A stretch of 64,000 nucleotides of DNA from Myxococcus virescens (GCF_900101905.1 NZ_FNAJ01000005.1:62001-126000), one strand, 5' to 3'; shown: positions 18,658 to 28,272, counted from the stretch's first letter. Notes: a model not told the origin generated them from the letters alone. A program made the numbers and translations.

Positions 18658-20589
18658 TTACGTCCCTGTCGCCACGTCGCCCGTCGCCAGCCTGTCCTCA
18701 CGCATCTGCAGGCCCGCAGATTTCGAAGGCATCTTGCCAGGGAGGTGTCCCCCCAAGGACTCAGCGCCACGTGAGATGAAGAGGTGATGAAGGATCTGCA
18801 GGCTACAGGCGACGAGCAGAAACCTGTCCGCGATGACGCGAAACCTCTCAAATCGACGGAGAAACCTGGCGAAGGCAATCATGGGCCACTTCAGAATGCC
18901 AGCCTCTCGCACGGCGCTCGGCGTCAGATAGGTGTCGCACAGCCGATCACAGGCTGGATACGCCTCACGATTGAAGGTTGGAACCGTCGTGCTGAACGGC
19001 CATTTCTCCCGCGCCTGAACCTCTTCGGGCACGAGGTCCGCGGCGATCTCCCGAAGGATGTACTTCTCCTTCCCTTGATGGATCTTGAAATCGATGGGGA
19101 TGTCGCGCGCGAGCTCGAACAGGTGGTGATCCAGGAATGGAACCCGCCCTTCGATGGAATGGGCCATCTCCATGCGATCGCCGAAGCAGACCAGGATCGC
19201 CTTCCGGAGATGGTCTTTCATGCGCCGATACTGGTCCTTCAGGAGCGGGTGGCGCCCCTCGAGCTGTGACTGATCCAAGGGCTGCCTGGGCAAGAGCGTC
19301 GCCAGCGGCTCGCTGCGCGATGGCGCACGAAACTCCTTGCGGAAGGTCAGCACCCTGACGATCGCGTAGAGGAACTTCCAGTACCGGAGAACGAACCATT
19401 CGCGAACGCGGCTCGCAGCGCGGATGAACACCGGCCTCTGGTAGCCATGGAGCTTGTCCCGGAACATCTTGTAGCCGAGGAACACCTCGTCCGCCCCCTC
19501 CCCGGTCAAGACGACGCTGACGTGCTTCTTCGCGAAGTCGGAGAGCAGGAACTTCGCAACCGGTGCGAAGTCGAAGATGATGTCCTCGCTGTGCCAGAGA
19601 CAGGCCTCGAGATTCTCCCAGAGGTCGTTGGTTTCGACGTCGAGCACATGATGTTCCACCCCGATGTGCTCGGCAATGCGCTCGGCGTTCGAGCGCTCGT
19701 TGAATCTGGGCATGTCCGCGAAGGACACGGTGAAAGCGAGCGGTGGCTGATTCCCGAGACGACGGACCTTGGCCGCGACGAGCGCCGAGTCGATTCCCCC
19801 GCTCAGGTAGACCCCCACTGGCACGTCAGCCCGGAGACGCAACCGGATGGCTTCCGTCAGAGCCGCGTCGGTTTCTGCCTTCCATTGCGAAAAGTCCTTG
19901 GCTGCCCCGCCACCATCTCCCTTGGGGAAGTCCGGCCTCCAGTAGGTCAGCAAACGAGGCGCGGGCTCAACCAGGTCCACGACGAGCGCCGTGCCAGGCG
20001 GCAGATCGTAAATGCCCCGGAACAGGGTCTCGTTCTCGTTCCGTTCGCCAAACGGCAGGACGAACTGCATCCTGGCCTCTTTGAGACCAGAGGCCAGGAT
20101 CGCTTTGATTTCAGAGGCGAAGACCCAGCCGCCGTCGTCGGTGTTCGCAACAAAAAGCGGCTTGATGCCAAACCGGTCCCTGCAAGCAATCAGCCGTCTT
20201 CGCTTCTTGTCGAAGAGAAGAAAGGCAAACTCTCCCCGCAGGTGCTGGAACAGCTCCAGGCCGTGCTTTTGGTAGAGCCCCAGGATGACTTCGGAGTCGC
20301 TGCGGGTCTTGAACTGGAAGCCCTCCGCCTCGAGCTCTTGCCGTTGCCTTTCAAAGTCATAGACCTCGCCATTACAGACGAGGACGCATTCGCCGGCCGA
20401 GTCGAACAAGGGCTGAACGCCGTTCTCCAGGTCGATGATGGACAGACGGCTGTGCGCCAGGCCCACGCCGGTCTCATCGTCTAGAAAAGCACCCTGACCA
20501 TCCGGCCCACGGTGCTCCAACACCTTGCATGCGCGACCGAGCGCCAGCCGATCAACCCGTGCGTCTACAGCACCGAAAACTCCACACAT
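18658..20589 (-). CDS. asnB: Asparagine synthetase (glutamine-hydrolysing)
   Basis: A 643-residue class II amidotransferase. The ATG at 20589 leaves Cys2 as N-terminal nucleophile (MCGVFGAVD) and follows GGGGAGGGG; an in-frame extension to 20676 would destroy the catalytic N-terminus. The glutaminase half has LEHRGPDGQG and VCNGEVYDF. The synthetase half (from about residue 240) has the PP-loop VYLSGGIDSALVAA and VVLTGEGADEVFLGY. The C-terminal 80 residues (ILKWPMIAFARFLRRF onward) extend past the usual end. It is followed by the aspartate dehydrogenase-like gene. AsnB paralogues also serve in natural-product amidation, which cannot be judged here. Confidence 0.92.
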   Translation of the reverse strand: MCGVFGAVDARVDRLALGRACKVLEHRGPDGQGAFLDDETGVGLAHSRLSIIDLENGVQPLFDSAGECVLVCNGEVYDFERQRQELEAEGFQFKTRSDSEVILGLYQKHGLELFQHLRGEFAFLLFDKKRRRLIACRDRFGIKPLFVANTDDGGWVFASEIKAILASGLKEARMQFVLPFGERNENETLFRGIYDLPPGTALVVDLVEPAPRLLTYWRPDFPKGDGGGAAKDFSQWKAETDAALTEAIRLRLRADVPVGVYLSGGIDSALVAAKVRRLGNQPPLAFTVSFADMPRFNERSNAERIAEHIGVEHHVLDVETNDLWENLEACLWHSEDIIFDFAPVAKFLLSDFAKKHVSVVLTGEGADEVFLGYKMFRDKLHGYQRPVFIRAASRVREWFVLRYWKFLYAIVRVLTFRKEFRAPSRSEPLATLLPRQPLDQSQLEGRHPLLKDQYRRMKDHLRKAILVCFGDRMEMAHSIEGRVPFLDHHLFELARDIPIDFKIHQGKEKYILREIAADLVPEEVQAREKWPFSTTVPTFNREAYPACDRLCDTYLTPSAVREAGILKWPMIAFARFLRRFERFRVIADRFLLVACSLQILHHLFISRGAESLGGHLPGKMPSKSAGLQMREDRLATGDVATGT

Positions 20590-20749
20590 GAACCCCTCCC
20601 CAGGGACCTGATGAAAGTCGATTCCGAAGGAACAGGGCCCGCGGAAGTCCCGGGCGCCTGTGTTCCCCTCGGCCATCAGGCCGCGGCACTGCGTAAGTCA
20701 TTCCGGAGCAGCGTGAGACTGATAGCGGCGCACTTCGCGGCGCCCGGAA

Positions 20750-20774
20750 GGGGCCCCTGTTCGGGGCGCTCCCC
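20750..20774. terminator. Possible hairpin after leuS
   Basis: GGGGCCCC (20750-20757) can pair with GGGG...CCCC (20763-20774) around TGTTC, with a 4-nt bulge. It lies 39 bp past the leuS stop and upstream of asnB. The rest of 20590-20812 has no recognisable element. Confidence 0.35.
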
Positions 20775-20812
20775 TCCGTTCGCCGCTCATCCCGCCCCCC
20801 CGTAGGGCCTCA

Positions 20813-23299
20813 TCAGCCAACGACGATGTTGATGATTCGCCCTGGCACGTAGACGAACCGGCGCTCGGTCTTCCCGGCGAGATGCGGGATGAGCTCCGGC
20901 TCTCGGTGGACGGCCTCACGCGCCTCCGCCTCCGTGGCGTCTCGCTTCAGGCGCAGCTTCCCGCGGACCTTGCCGTTGACCTGGATGGCCATTTCGACGA
21001 GCTCGTCCACGGTCAACGCGGGGTCGTATTCAGGCCACGGCTGGAGGGAAATGGACTCGCTTGCGCCCCAGCGGTGCCAGAGTTCCTCCGAGAGGTGAGG
21101 CGCGAATGGGGAGAGAATCCGCGCAAAGACCCTGGCCGCCTCGAGCGGCACGCGCGGGAGCTCGGCCAGCGCGTTGGCGAGGATCATCATCGCGCTCACG
21201 GCCGTGTTGAAGCGCAGCGCTTCGATGTCCTCCCCCACCTTCTTCACCGTCTTGTGCAGCAGCCGCCGCACGTCCTCGGTCAGCTCCGCCGGCGCCCCCC
21301 CCGCGTCCTCCGTCACGAACGCGAGCATGTTCCACACGCGGTCAAGGAAGCGCCGCACGCCGATGACGCCGTTGGTCTGCCACGGCTTCACCGCCTCCAG
21401 CGGCCCCATGAACATCTCGTACATGCGCAGGGCATCCGCACCGAACTGCCGGACAATGTCGTCCGGGTTCACCACGTTGCCGCGCGACTTGGACATCTTC
21501 TCGTTGTTCTCACCGAGGATCATTCCCTGGTGGACGAGCTTCTTGAACGGCTCGGCGTGCGTGACGAGGCCGCAGTCGAACAGCACCTTGTGCCAGAACC
21601 GGGCGTAGAGCAGGTGCAGCACCGCGTGCTCCGAACCGCCGACATACAGGTCCACCGGCATCCAGGCGTCGTACGCCTCCTGCGAGAAGATGGCCTGGGT
21701 GTTCTTCGGGTCAGTGAAGCGCAGGTAGTACCAGCACGAGCCCGCCCATTGAGGCATGGTGTTGGTCTCTCGCGCGTACCACTTTCCATCGCGCTGGAAG
21801 AAACGCCAATCCAAGGCGCGGGCCAGCGGGCCCGCCGGGTCCTCGCTGGGCTTGAAGTCCTCGAGCTCGGGGAGCCGCACCGGCAGCTCGTCCTCGGACA
21901 CGGGCAGAGGCTGATCGTAGCGAATGGTGTGGGGATGAACCCGCGGGTCCGATGAGCCCTCCGCGAGCTCGACCGGGAAATAGATGGGGATCGGCTCTCC
22001 CCAATAGCGCTGGCGCGAGAACACCCAATCCCTCAAGCGGTACTGGACGCGCCGTGCGCCCAGTCCCTCGCGCTCGAGGTGGGCGAGCATGGCCGCCTTG
22101 GCCTCGGGCGTCCGCAGTCCATCGAGGAAACGCGAGCGCACCGCGACGCCGTCCCCCACGAATGCCTCCGTCCACGTGCCGGTCTCGTTCAGGGCGCCGT
22201 CGGCCGAAACCACCTCGACGACGGGCAAGCCGAGGGCACGTGCGAACTCGAAGTCACGCGCGTCATGTCCGGGCACGGCCATGATGGCGCCCGTCCCATA
22301 AGAGCCGAGCACGAAGTCCGCGACCCAGATGGGGAGGCGCGCTCCCGTGAGCGGGTGCAGCGCGTAGGAGCCGGTGAACACGCCGGTCTTGGCTTTCGTG
22401 AGCGCGGTGCGGTCCAACTCGCTTCGGCTCGCAGTCGCCTCTCGGTAGGCCAGAACCTCGGCGCGCCGCTCCGCCGTGGCGAACCGCTCCAGCAGCGGGT
22501 GCTCGGGTGCAACGACCATGTACGTCGCGCCGAAGAGCGTGTCCGGACGGGTGGTGAAGATGCGGAGGCGGTCCGCGCTGCCCTCGATGAGGAAATCGAC
22601 TTCAGCGCCCTCGCTGCGCCCGATCCAGTGGAGCTGCTTCTCCCGCGTCTCGGGCCAATCCAGCCCCGAGAGGTCCTCGGCGAGCCGATCGGCATACGCC
22701 GTGATGCGAAGCGTCCACTGCCGCAGCGGCAGCCGCACCACCGGGTGACTGCCCCGCTCGCTTTTCCCGTCAATGACCTCCTCGTTGGCGAGCACCGTGC
22801 CGAGCGCCGCGCACCAGTTCACCGGGAGCTCGGCCTGATAGGCCAGCCCGCGCTCGAAGAGCTTGAGGAAGAGCCACTGGGTCCAACGCACGTACTCCGT
22901 GTCTGTCGTGGAGAGCTCGCGAGACCAGTCGTACGAGAACCCGAGAGACTTGAGCTGCCGCTTGAACGTCGCGATGTTCTTCGCGGTGGTATCCGCCGGG
23001 CGGGTTCCCGTTTCGAGCGCGTGCTGCTCCGCGGGCAGGCCGAACGCGTCCCATCCCATGGGATGAAGGACGTCATATCCCCGCATCCGCAAGTATCGCG
23101 AGATGATGTCCGTGGCCGTGTAGCCCTCCGGGTGCCCGACGTGCAGCCCGGCCCCCGAGGGGTAAGGGAACATGTCGAGGATGTATGCCTTCGGTTTGCC
23201 GGGGTGCCTGCGCGCCTCGAAGAGGCGCTGCTCTTCCCAACGGGCCTGCCAGAGGGGTTCGATGTTCGCCGGGTCGTACTTCGGCCGTTCTGTGGACAT
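20813..23299 (-). CDS. leuS: Leucyl-tRNA synthetase
   Basis: An 828-residue class I synthetase that charges tRNA-Leu. HIGH is seen as GAGLHVGHPEGYTATD and KMSKS as NEKMSKSRGNVVNP. The CP1 editing domain is present with the threonine-rich motif FTTRPDTLFGATY and GTGAIMAVPGHDARDFEFA. A C-terminal anticodon-binding region ends KVRGKLRLKRDATEAEAREA. The start is ATG at 23299 (MSTERPKYDP); an ATG at 23323 would add eight residues, and neither has a strong ribosome site. It sits between asnB and the Rieske cluster, and its codon bias looks slightly relaxed. It could be the only leuS or a second copy. Confidence 0.96.
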   Translation of the reverse strand: MSTERPKYDPANIEPLWQARWEEQRLFEARRHPGKPKAYILDMFPYPSGAGLHVGHPEGYTATDIISRYLRMRGYDVLHPMGWDAFGLPAEQHALETGTRPADTTAKNIATFKRQLKSLGFSYDWSRELSTTDTEYVRWTQWLFLKLFERGLAYQAELPVNWCAALGTVLANEEVIDGKSERGSHPVVRLPLRQWTLRITAYADRLAEDLSGLDWPETREKQLHWIGRSEGAEVDFLIEGSADRLRIFTTRPDTLFGATYMVVAPEHPLLERFATAERRAEVLAYREATASRSELDRTALTKAKTGVFTGSYALHPLTGARLPIWVADFVLGSYGTGAIMAVPGHDARDFEFARALGLPVVEVVSADGALNETGTWTEAFVGDGVAVRSRFLDGLRTPEAKAAMLAHLEREGLGARRVQYRLRDWVFSRQRYWGEPIPIYFPVELAEGSSDPRVHPHTIRYDQPLPVSEDELPVRLPELEDFKPSEDPAGPLARALDWRFFQRDGKWYARETNTMPQWAGSCWYYLRFTDPKNTQAIFSQEAYDAWMPVDLYVGGSEHAVLHLLYARFWHKVLFDCGLVTHAEPFKKLVHQGMILGENNEKMSKSRGNVVNPDDIVRQFGADALRMYEMFMGPLEAVKPWQTNGVIGVRRFLDRVWNMLAFVTEDAGGAPAELTEDVRRLLHKTVKKVGEDIEALRFNTAVSAMMILANALAELPRVPLEAARVFARILSPFAPHLSEELWHRWGASESISLQPWPEYDPALTVDELVEMAIQVNGKVRGKLRLKRDATEAEAREAVHREPELIPHLAGKTERRFVYVPGRIINIVVG

Positions 23300-23697
23300 G
23301 GCGCCAGTTACCACAACGGGCATGCCCAGTCAGCAGGCGGTGGAGCGGCGCTTCGGGTGGCCCGCTCCACGAGCGAGCCGGTGCTCGAGCTCCCCGGACC
23401 CGCTCCGATCCGAACGACAAATGACGTAACTCTCTCGTAAGCCTGGATTCCATCCATCACGGGTTCAATCGTAATTCCCGCGTGACAGGACACCAAAGGC
23501 GATGCTAGCAATGGGAGACCTTCCGGGAGGGGCTCTTCAGGCCTGATGCGTTCTCCTCAGGTAGCGATTGATGGGGGGCCTGCAAGGCTTCGACGTTCAG
23601 CAGCCTTCTTCAGGTGGCCATCACCGCATGGGCGGTGCGACTGGCGTGGCACACATCAGGACTGACAATGAAGAGTCGTGCGTCCGAGGGGGGCCCC
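23300..23697. other. 398-bp intergenic region upstream of the Rieske operon
   Basis: This is the longest gene-free stretch in the window. It should hold the promoters of leuS and of the seven-gene plus-strand operon. The best candidate is GTGACA (23482-23487), an 18-bp spacer and TAGCAA (23506-23511), which is weak. An imperfect inverted repeat (CACGGG around 23458, CCCGCGTG around 23477) lies next to it. No small ORF with a convincing ribosome site is seen. Confidence 0.4.
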
Positions 23698-25014
23698 ATG
23701 CATGCATCCGTGCCCGGCCGATACTCGCAGCTCGTGGACACCCAGAAGGGCCTCGTTCGTCGCGAAATCTTCGTAGACGAAGAGGTGTTCCGCGACGAAT
23801 TGCGCCAGATATTTGGCCGTTGCTGGCTCTACCTCGCGCATGAGAGCCAGGTCCCCGCCAAAGGCGATTATGTGAATGTTTTCATGGGCACCGAATCGGT
23901 GCTCGTGTGCATGGGGCGGGACGGGAAGATCCGGGCCTTCCTGAACTCATGCCGTCACCGGGGCAACCGCGTCTGTCGCGCCGATCGCGGCAATGCCAGC
24001 ACGTTCGTCTGCCCCTATCACGGGTGGTCCTACGACCTGGCGGGGAAGCTGGTGGGCGTGCCCGGCGCGAAGGAGCTCTATCACGGCGATCTCGACCGTT
24101 CCCAATGGGGTCTGGCCCCCGTTGCGCAGGTCGCAAGCTATAAGGGGCTCATCTTCGGGACCTTCGATCCCGAAGCCCCTCCCCTCGAGGAGTATCTGGG
24201 CGACATGCGCTGGGGCCTGGATTTGCTACTCGACCAGGGCGATCTCGTTGCAGTACCAGGCACGATCCGATGGTCAATGGCCTGTAATTGGAAGCTGGCC
24301 GCGGACAATGGAGCGGGAGACACGTACCACGCCTTGTGGACGCACCGTTCAGCGGTTCTCGCGGGCCACCCCGAAGGAGACGGGGTGACAAACGATGAGC
24401 TCGCGATTGGCAAGCACCGGGGTTTCACCATGGTGACTGGATACGGCCATGGCTACAACGCGGACTGGCTCGCCGAGAATGTCGACATGGGCTCGCCCCT
24501 GGCAGCCTGGCGCCGCAATCCTGACGTCCAACGGAAGCTGGGGCCCTTCCGCCAGAACGTCCATCGCGCCAATCAAAACGTCTTCCCGAACCTGTTCGTC
24601 AACACAGGGTCGCGTGACCTGATGGTTCGCAATCCCATCAGTCCGACGAAAACAGAGACCTGGAGGACGATTCTCGTCGACAAGAACGCCGATCCCGAGA
24701 TCCAACGGATGCAGATCCGAGCCTCCAACCGCCATTTCGGGCCGGGAGGAATGTTCGAGCAGGACGACGGCGAGAACTTCGAACAGTGCACCTCTGCCGC
24801 CAGCGGCGCGTTCTCGCAGGCGTACCCGCTCCATTACGGAATGGGCCTCGGGCACGGACAGGTCGTGAACGACGGGAATTCACCTCCGCGCATCGACAGC
24901 GTCATGAACGAGCATGCGCAACTGTGGATGTATCGCGCCTGGGCAGAATTCATGGACGCCCCCAGTTGGAAACACCTGAGGCAGGAGCATTCACGGCCGG
25001 AGGGAGTCCTCTGA
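23698..25014 (+). CDS. Aromatic-ring-hydroxylating dioxygenase, Rieske alpha subunit
   Basis: A 438-residue catalytic subunit. The Rieske [2Fe-2S] ligands are seen as CRH (SCRHRGNRVC) and CPYH (FVCPYHGWSYD), around residues 85-110. The mononuclear iron site is DNGAGDTYHALWTH, where the bridging Asp and two His ligands fit the usual (E/D)NxxDxYHxxxxH pattern. The family hydroxylates aromatic rings or carries out related oxidations. The ATG at 23698 is preceded by GAGGGGGG; ATG at 23668 is an alternative. The stop overlaps the beta subunit start by one base. No ferredoxin or reductase gene is nearby, so electrons must come from elsewhere. First gene of the predicted pathway cluster. Confidence 0.92.
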   Translation: MHASVPGRYSQLVDTQKGLVRREIFVDEEVFRDELRQIFGRCWLYLAHESQVPAKGDYVNVFMGTESVLVCMGRDGKIRAFLNSCRHRGNRVCRADRGNASTFVCPYHGWSYDLAGKLVGVPGAKELYHGDLDRSQWGLAPVAQVASYKGLIFGTFDPEAPPLEEYLGDMRWGLDLLLDQGDLVAVPGTIRWSMACNWKLAADNGAGDTYHALWTHRSAVLAGHPEGDGVTNDELAIGKHRGFTMVTGYGHGYNADWLAENVDMGSPLAAWRRNPDVQRKLGPFRQNVHRANQNVFPNLFVNTGSRDLMVRNPISPTKTETWRTILVDKNADPEIQRMQIRASNRHFGPGGMFEQDDGENFEQCTSAASGAFSQAYPLHYGMGLGHGQVVNDGNSPPRIDSVMNEHAQLWMYRAWAEFMDAPSWKHLRQEHSRPEGVL

Positions 25015-25535
25015 TGTCGCCCCACCTCGAGGCGATGCTGCTCCAGCATGAAATCGAGCAGTTCTACTACATGGAGGCGGCGCTGCTGGATGAGCGCCGG
25101 TTCAACGAGTGGCTGGCGCTCCTCACGAAGGACCTGGAGTACTGGATGCCGGTTCGTTCGACCCGAACCCGCGCCGACATGCACCTTGAATTCTCCAAGC
25201 CCGGCGAGGCCGCCTACTTCGACGATGACAAGCAGACGATGACCGCGCGCGTGAAGAAGCTCGACACCGGGTTCTCCTGGGCCGAGGACCCGCCGTCTCG
25301 AACTCGCCATCTGGTGAGCAACGTCCGCATCACCGGGAGAAGCGGCGAGGGAGAGCTCGAGGTCTCGAGCAACTTCCACGTCTACCGCTCGCGCCTGGCG
25401 AACGATGAGGATTCGTGGTTCGGCCGTCGGGAGGACTGCCTCAGGAAGCTCGATGACTCCTGGCAAGTGAGCCGTCGGCATATCTATTTGGACCAGGTCA
25501 GTCTCGACTCCCAGAATCTCAGCATCTTCTTCTGA
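25014..25535 (+). CDS. Aromatic-ring-hydroxylating dioxygenase, beta subunit
   Basis: A 173-residue small subunit with the NTF2-like/SnoaL fold of ring-hydroxylating dioxygenases: QFYYMEAALLDERRFNEWLALL, DLEYWMPVR, then RTRHLVSNVRI and VSSNFHVYRSR, ending ISLDSQ-like (VSLDSQNLSIFF). It stabilises the alpha3beta3 hexamer and is not catalytic. The ATG at 25014 overlaps the alpha stop (TGATG), indicating translational coupling and a 1:1 complex. A further in-frame ORF upstream is a shadow of the alpha gene. It is 127 bp upstream of the next gene. Confidence 0.92.
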   Translation: MSPHLEAMLLQHEIEQFYYMEAALLDERRFNEWLALLTKDLEYWMPVRSTRTRADMHLEFSKPGEAAYFDDDKQTMTARVKKLDTGFSWAEDPPSRTRHLVSNVRITGRSGEGELEVSSNFHVYRSRLANDEDSWFGRREDCLRKLDDSWQVSRRHIYLDQVSLDSQNLSIFF

Positions 25536-25662
25536 AGACGCGCCGTCTCTCGCCATTGCTGCAATCGCCCTGAACGGCGCAACGCGAACCGACAGGTGGT
25601 GCTCACCACCCGCGGAAGCGTCGCGAGCGCCGCATTGCCCAGCCTGGGAACCGGATAGACGA

Positions 25663-26877
25663 ATGACCGTGACCTTTCAGAACATGCCTCTGGAGTTCTC
25701 GCTCGCGGAGGCCGATCCAGCCCTGTGGAGTCGACTGCCCAGCCAGGTCCAGGCGATCGCAGGCGACTGGATGAGCACGGGCCGCATCCCGACTGCTGAC
25801 ATCGTCGCACCTTTTCACGCCCCGCCATTCGTCAAGCCGCGGTTCCACGTTCGCGCAATGTACCGCTGCGTCGACGGCCATGGATTCGACCAGGGTGTCA
25901 TCGCGCTCAAGGGTACCGAGACGGCCGCACGGGACATGCGGCTTGCCCTGCAAACGATGACCGCCGGGCGACCCTATGTGAACCGCATCGAGCTCTTCAT
26001 GTACCAGGAGTACAAGCTTCCGATCGCGGTCCGTCTCCGTGAAGCCCTCCTCGATGCAAGGAAGGCGCTCGCCCTGAATCAAGCGCTCTGGACCACCTTT
26101 GAAGAGCAGGCCCCCATCCCGGTGCCCCTGGGCGTCTTCAGGTGGCCCGTGGAGCACCAGCGCGCATATGAGGACGAGCTTCAGAAGGTCCTCTCCGACA
26201 CGGGCGCAGAGGTCGCTGAGCAGCTCCAGGACTCGCTGGGCGTGCTCGTGTACTACTTCCCACGGTCACCCATCCGTGTCAGGCATCTCCGCCACGAGAA
26301 GACAAGCGCGTATCCCGACGCGGCGGGCAGAGCGGAACGGGTGCGGAGCTGGGTGGAGCTCGCCGCCAGGCTGATGGTCGCGGGCTACTTCCCGTGCACG
26401 CTCGACAACCAGCGCCAGGGGTGCTGCCTCTCCGATCAGAATGTCTGCGTGGATGGCGGCTTCGTGGACATCGACTCCATCAAGCGCATGTCCGACATCA
26501 CCGATCCGGGGTTGTTCCACGGCAACCTGTTGCTGACGGTGGCGATGCTTGCGCACAGCTGCGCCGTCTATCTCTCTGGAGAGAAGACGGTCGCGAGCCA
26601 CCCTGCGTTCGAGCAGGTCGTTACGATGCACAGCATCTTCGGGTCCAATCTGGCAGGCGCCCTCTACCTGCCCGCGATCTGGAGGGACCTCACGTCGGCC
26701 TTGCAGAGGCTCATTGAGGCGGGACACACAGTGGACGAGCGTCTCGAGACGCTGCTCAAGAAGGATTCGGGCGCCGATCTTCTCGTTGAGCTCACTTCGA
26801 GAATCCCGGGGCAGTCAGAATCCTCCAGCGAGATGACATTTCACACCTCGGTCAAGCATCCGTTTGAAGCGCCCTGA
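25663..26877 (+). CDS. Unrecognised protein in the Rieske cluster
   Basis: A 404-residue soluble protein I cannot assign. It starts MTVTFQNMPLEFSLAEADPA at an ATG at 25663 without a strong ribosome site. The first half is mixed alpha/beta (KPRFHVRAMYRCVDGHGFDQ). A segment near residue 250, GCCLSDQNVCVDGGFVDIDS, followed by LFHGNLLLTVAMLAHSCAVYL, has spacing loosely like a kinase-type catalytic loop and metal-binding aspartate (DxN ... VDID). This resemblance is weak. There is no signal peptide or membrane segment. Its place between the Rieske pair and the CoA ligase suggests a pathway enzyme. Confidence 0.75.
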   Translation: MTVTFQNMPLEFSLAEADPALWSRLPSQVQAIAGDWMSTGRIPTADIVAPFHAPPFVKPRFHVRAMYRCVDGHGFDQGVIALKGTETAARDMRLALQTMTAGRPYVNRIELFMYQEYKLPIAVRLREALLDARKALALNQALWTTFEEQAPIPVPLGVFRWPVEHQRAYEDELQKVLSDTGAEVAEQLQDSLGVLVYYFPRSPIRVRHLRHEKTSAYPDAAGRAERVRSWVELAARLMVAGYFPCTLDNQRQGCCLSDQNVCVDGGFVDIDSIKRMSDITDPGLFHGNLLLTVAMLAHSCAVYLSGEKTVASHPAFEQVVTMHSIFGSNLAGALYLPAIWRDLTSALQRLIEAGHTVDERLETLLKKDSGADLLVELTSRIPGQSESSSEMTFHTSVKHPFEAP

Positions 26878-26942
26878 CATCACAGAGCGGCTCTTGCTGT
26901 CGTCAGGGGCATCCACCTCTACTCCGCGGAACGGTATCAGCC

Positions 26943-28211
26943 ATGCAAGTGTTTACACTGGAGACACTCGTCGCCCTGGCACGAGAGCGGTCACCCTACT
27001 ACCGGAAGCTCTACCGTGACCTTCCCAGGAGTGGCTGGAGGCTGCGGGATCTCCCCATCATCGACCTGGAGGACTTCTGGGCTGTCAATGACTTCAACGG
27101 AAGCCAGGTCTATACTGACACCGTCTTCGACGGACTCATCGGCTCGACCACGGGTACGACAGGGAGCCCCAAGGTCATTCCCTATACCCGGGAGGAGTGG
27201 CGGACGACGATTGAGCTGGTCGGCCGCATGTTCTGGATGAGCGGGGTCATCAAACCGGGTCAGCGCGTGGCGAACCTGGCGACCGCGGTGCGTTTGTACA
27301 CCTCGCACCTCTTCGTCCACGATGCACTCCAGGTTTCGCCCATCCGTTGCTTGGAGCTGGCAATGTCCAGCAACACGACGGTTGATTTCATCGCAGATGC
27401 ATTCGACATGTTCCGGCCGGAAGCAGCGATCGGCATGGTGGTGCCGCTGCTGAACATCGGCACGGAGATCGCCGGGCGCTCGAAGACCCCGGATTACGTC
27501 AGCCGGCTGCTCTGCGGAGGCGAGATCATCTCCGACGACCAGCTCGCATACTTCGGCCGGGTGTACCCGAACGCCAGGATCTGTGGCAGCGTCTACGCCA
27601 CGCACGAAGCCGGAATCCTGGGGCTCTGGGATGAGTCCTGCGGTCCGCAGGAGATGCGCGTTTACGATGAGTGCGCGCTGCTCGAGATCGTCGACGCATC
27701 GGGCAACCCCATCGAAGAGGAGGGCCAACCGGGGACGGTCATCGCGACCAGCCTGACCAAGTCCCTCATGCCGGCCATTCGCTACCCCACGGGGGATCGG
27801 GGGGTCTGGGCTGGACCTCCAGGGCCAGGGCGCAAGTTCCGTCTGCTGGGACGAGCCCAGCCTCGCCTCTACGACATCGGCGGCCAGACCATAGACGTGG
27901 ACGACCTCGGTTTGACGCTGAGCGGCTCCATTCCAGAGATCCTGGTCTTGTCGGTTCAGTTGGTCCAGGAAACCCGCGAGGGGGCGGAAGTCGTCACGAT
28001 GCGCATCTCTCACGCGCCGCGCACAACGGGAGCCAGCGCCGATGTTCGCGCCGTGGAAGAGAGGGTTCGGATGCGCGTGCCCGCCTTCGCCGCCATGGAA
28101 CGCTCTGGAGCAGTCTCGCGGTTCAAGATTGAGTTGGCGTCGCCGATGATCGAGGTCAGCGGAGGCCTGGGGAAGCTTCAGCGCGTCATCGACCGACGGG
28201 GGCGCGCGTAG
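26943..28211 (+). CDS. PaaK-like phenylacetate-CoA ligase family (AMP-binding) enzyme
   Basis: A 422-residue adenylate-forming enzyme of the short phenylacetate-CoA ligase type. It begins like PaaK (LARERSPYYRKLY) and has the phosphate loop IGSTTGTTGSPKVIPYT (residues about 68-84), a YATHEAG-type aromatic/acid motif, TSLTKSLMPAIRYPTGDRG, and the C-terminal hinge RLLGRAQPRLYDIGGQTIDV. The family activates aryl or arylacetic acids as acyl-AMP then CoA thioesters. The substrate cannot be told. It lies 65 bp after the unrecognised gene and 61 bp before the SDR, within the plus-strand operon. Confidence 0.85.
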   Translation: MQVFTLETLVALARERSPYYRKLYRDLPRSGWRLRDLPIIDLEDFWAVNDFNGSQVYTDTVFDGLIGSTTGTTGSPKVIPYTREEWRTTIELVGRMFWMSGVIKPGQRVANLATAVRLYTSHLFVHDALQVSPIRCLELAMSSNTTVDFIADAFDMFRPEAAIGMVVPLLNIGTEIAGRSKTPDYVSRLLCGGEIISDDQLAYFGRVYPNARICGSVYATHEAGILGLWDESCGPQEMRVYDECALLEIVDASGNPIEEEGQPGTVIATSLTKSLMPAIRYPTGDRGVWAGPPGPGRKFRLLGRAQPRLYDIGGQTIDVDDLGLTLSGSIPEILVLSVQLVQETREGAEVVTMRISHAPRTTGASADVRAVEERVRMRVPAFAAMERSGAVSRFKIELASPMIEVSGGLGKLQRVIDRRGRA

Positions 28212-28272
28212 ACAGCGGCCAATACAGCGAACGGTTCTCTCAATCCCACACCAGGTGATTCCCTCAACGCGA

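Noticed and set aside
23450..23490. A tRNA-like GGTTCAATC stretch in the 398-bp intergenic region
   Set aside because: The flanking bases cannot form the T-stem, and there is no acceptor or anticodon arm around it.
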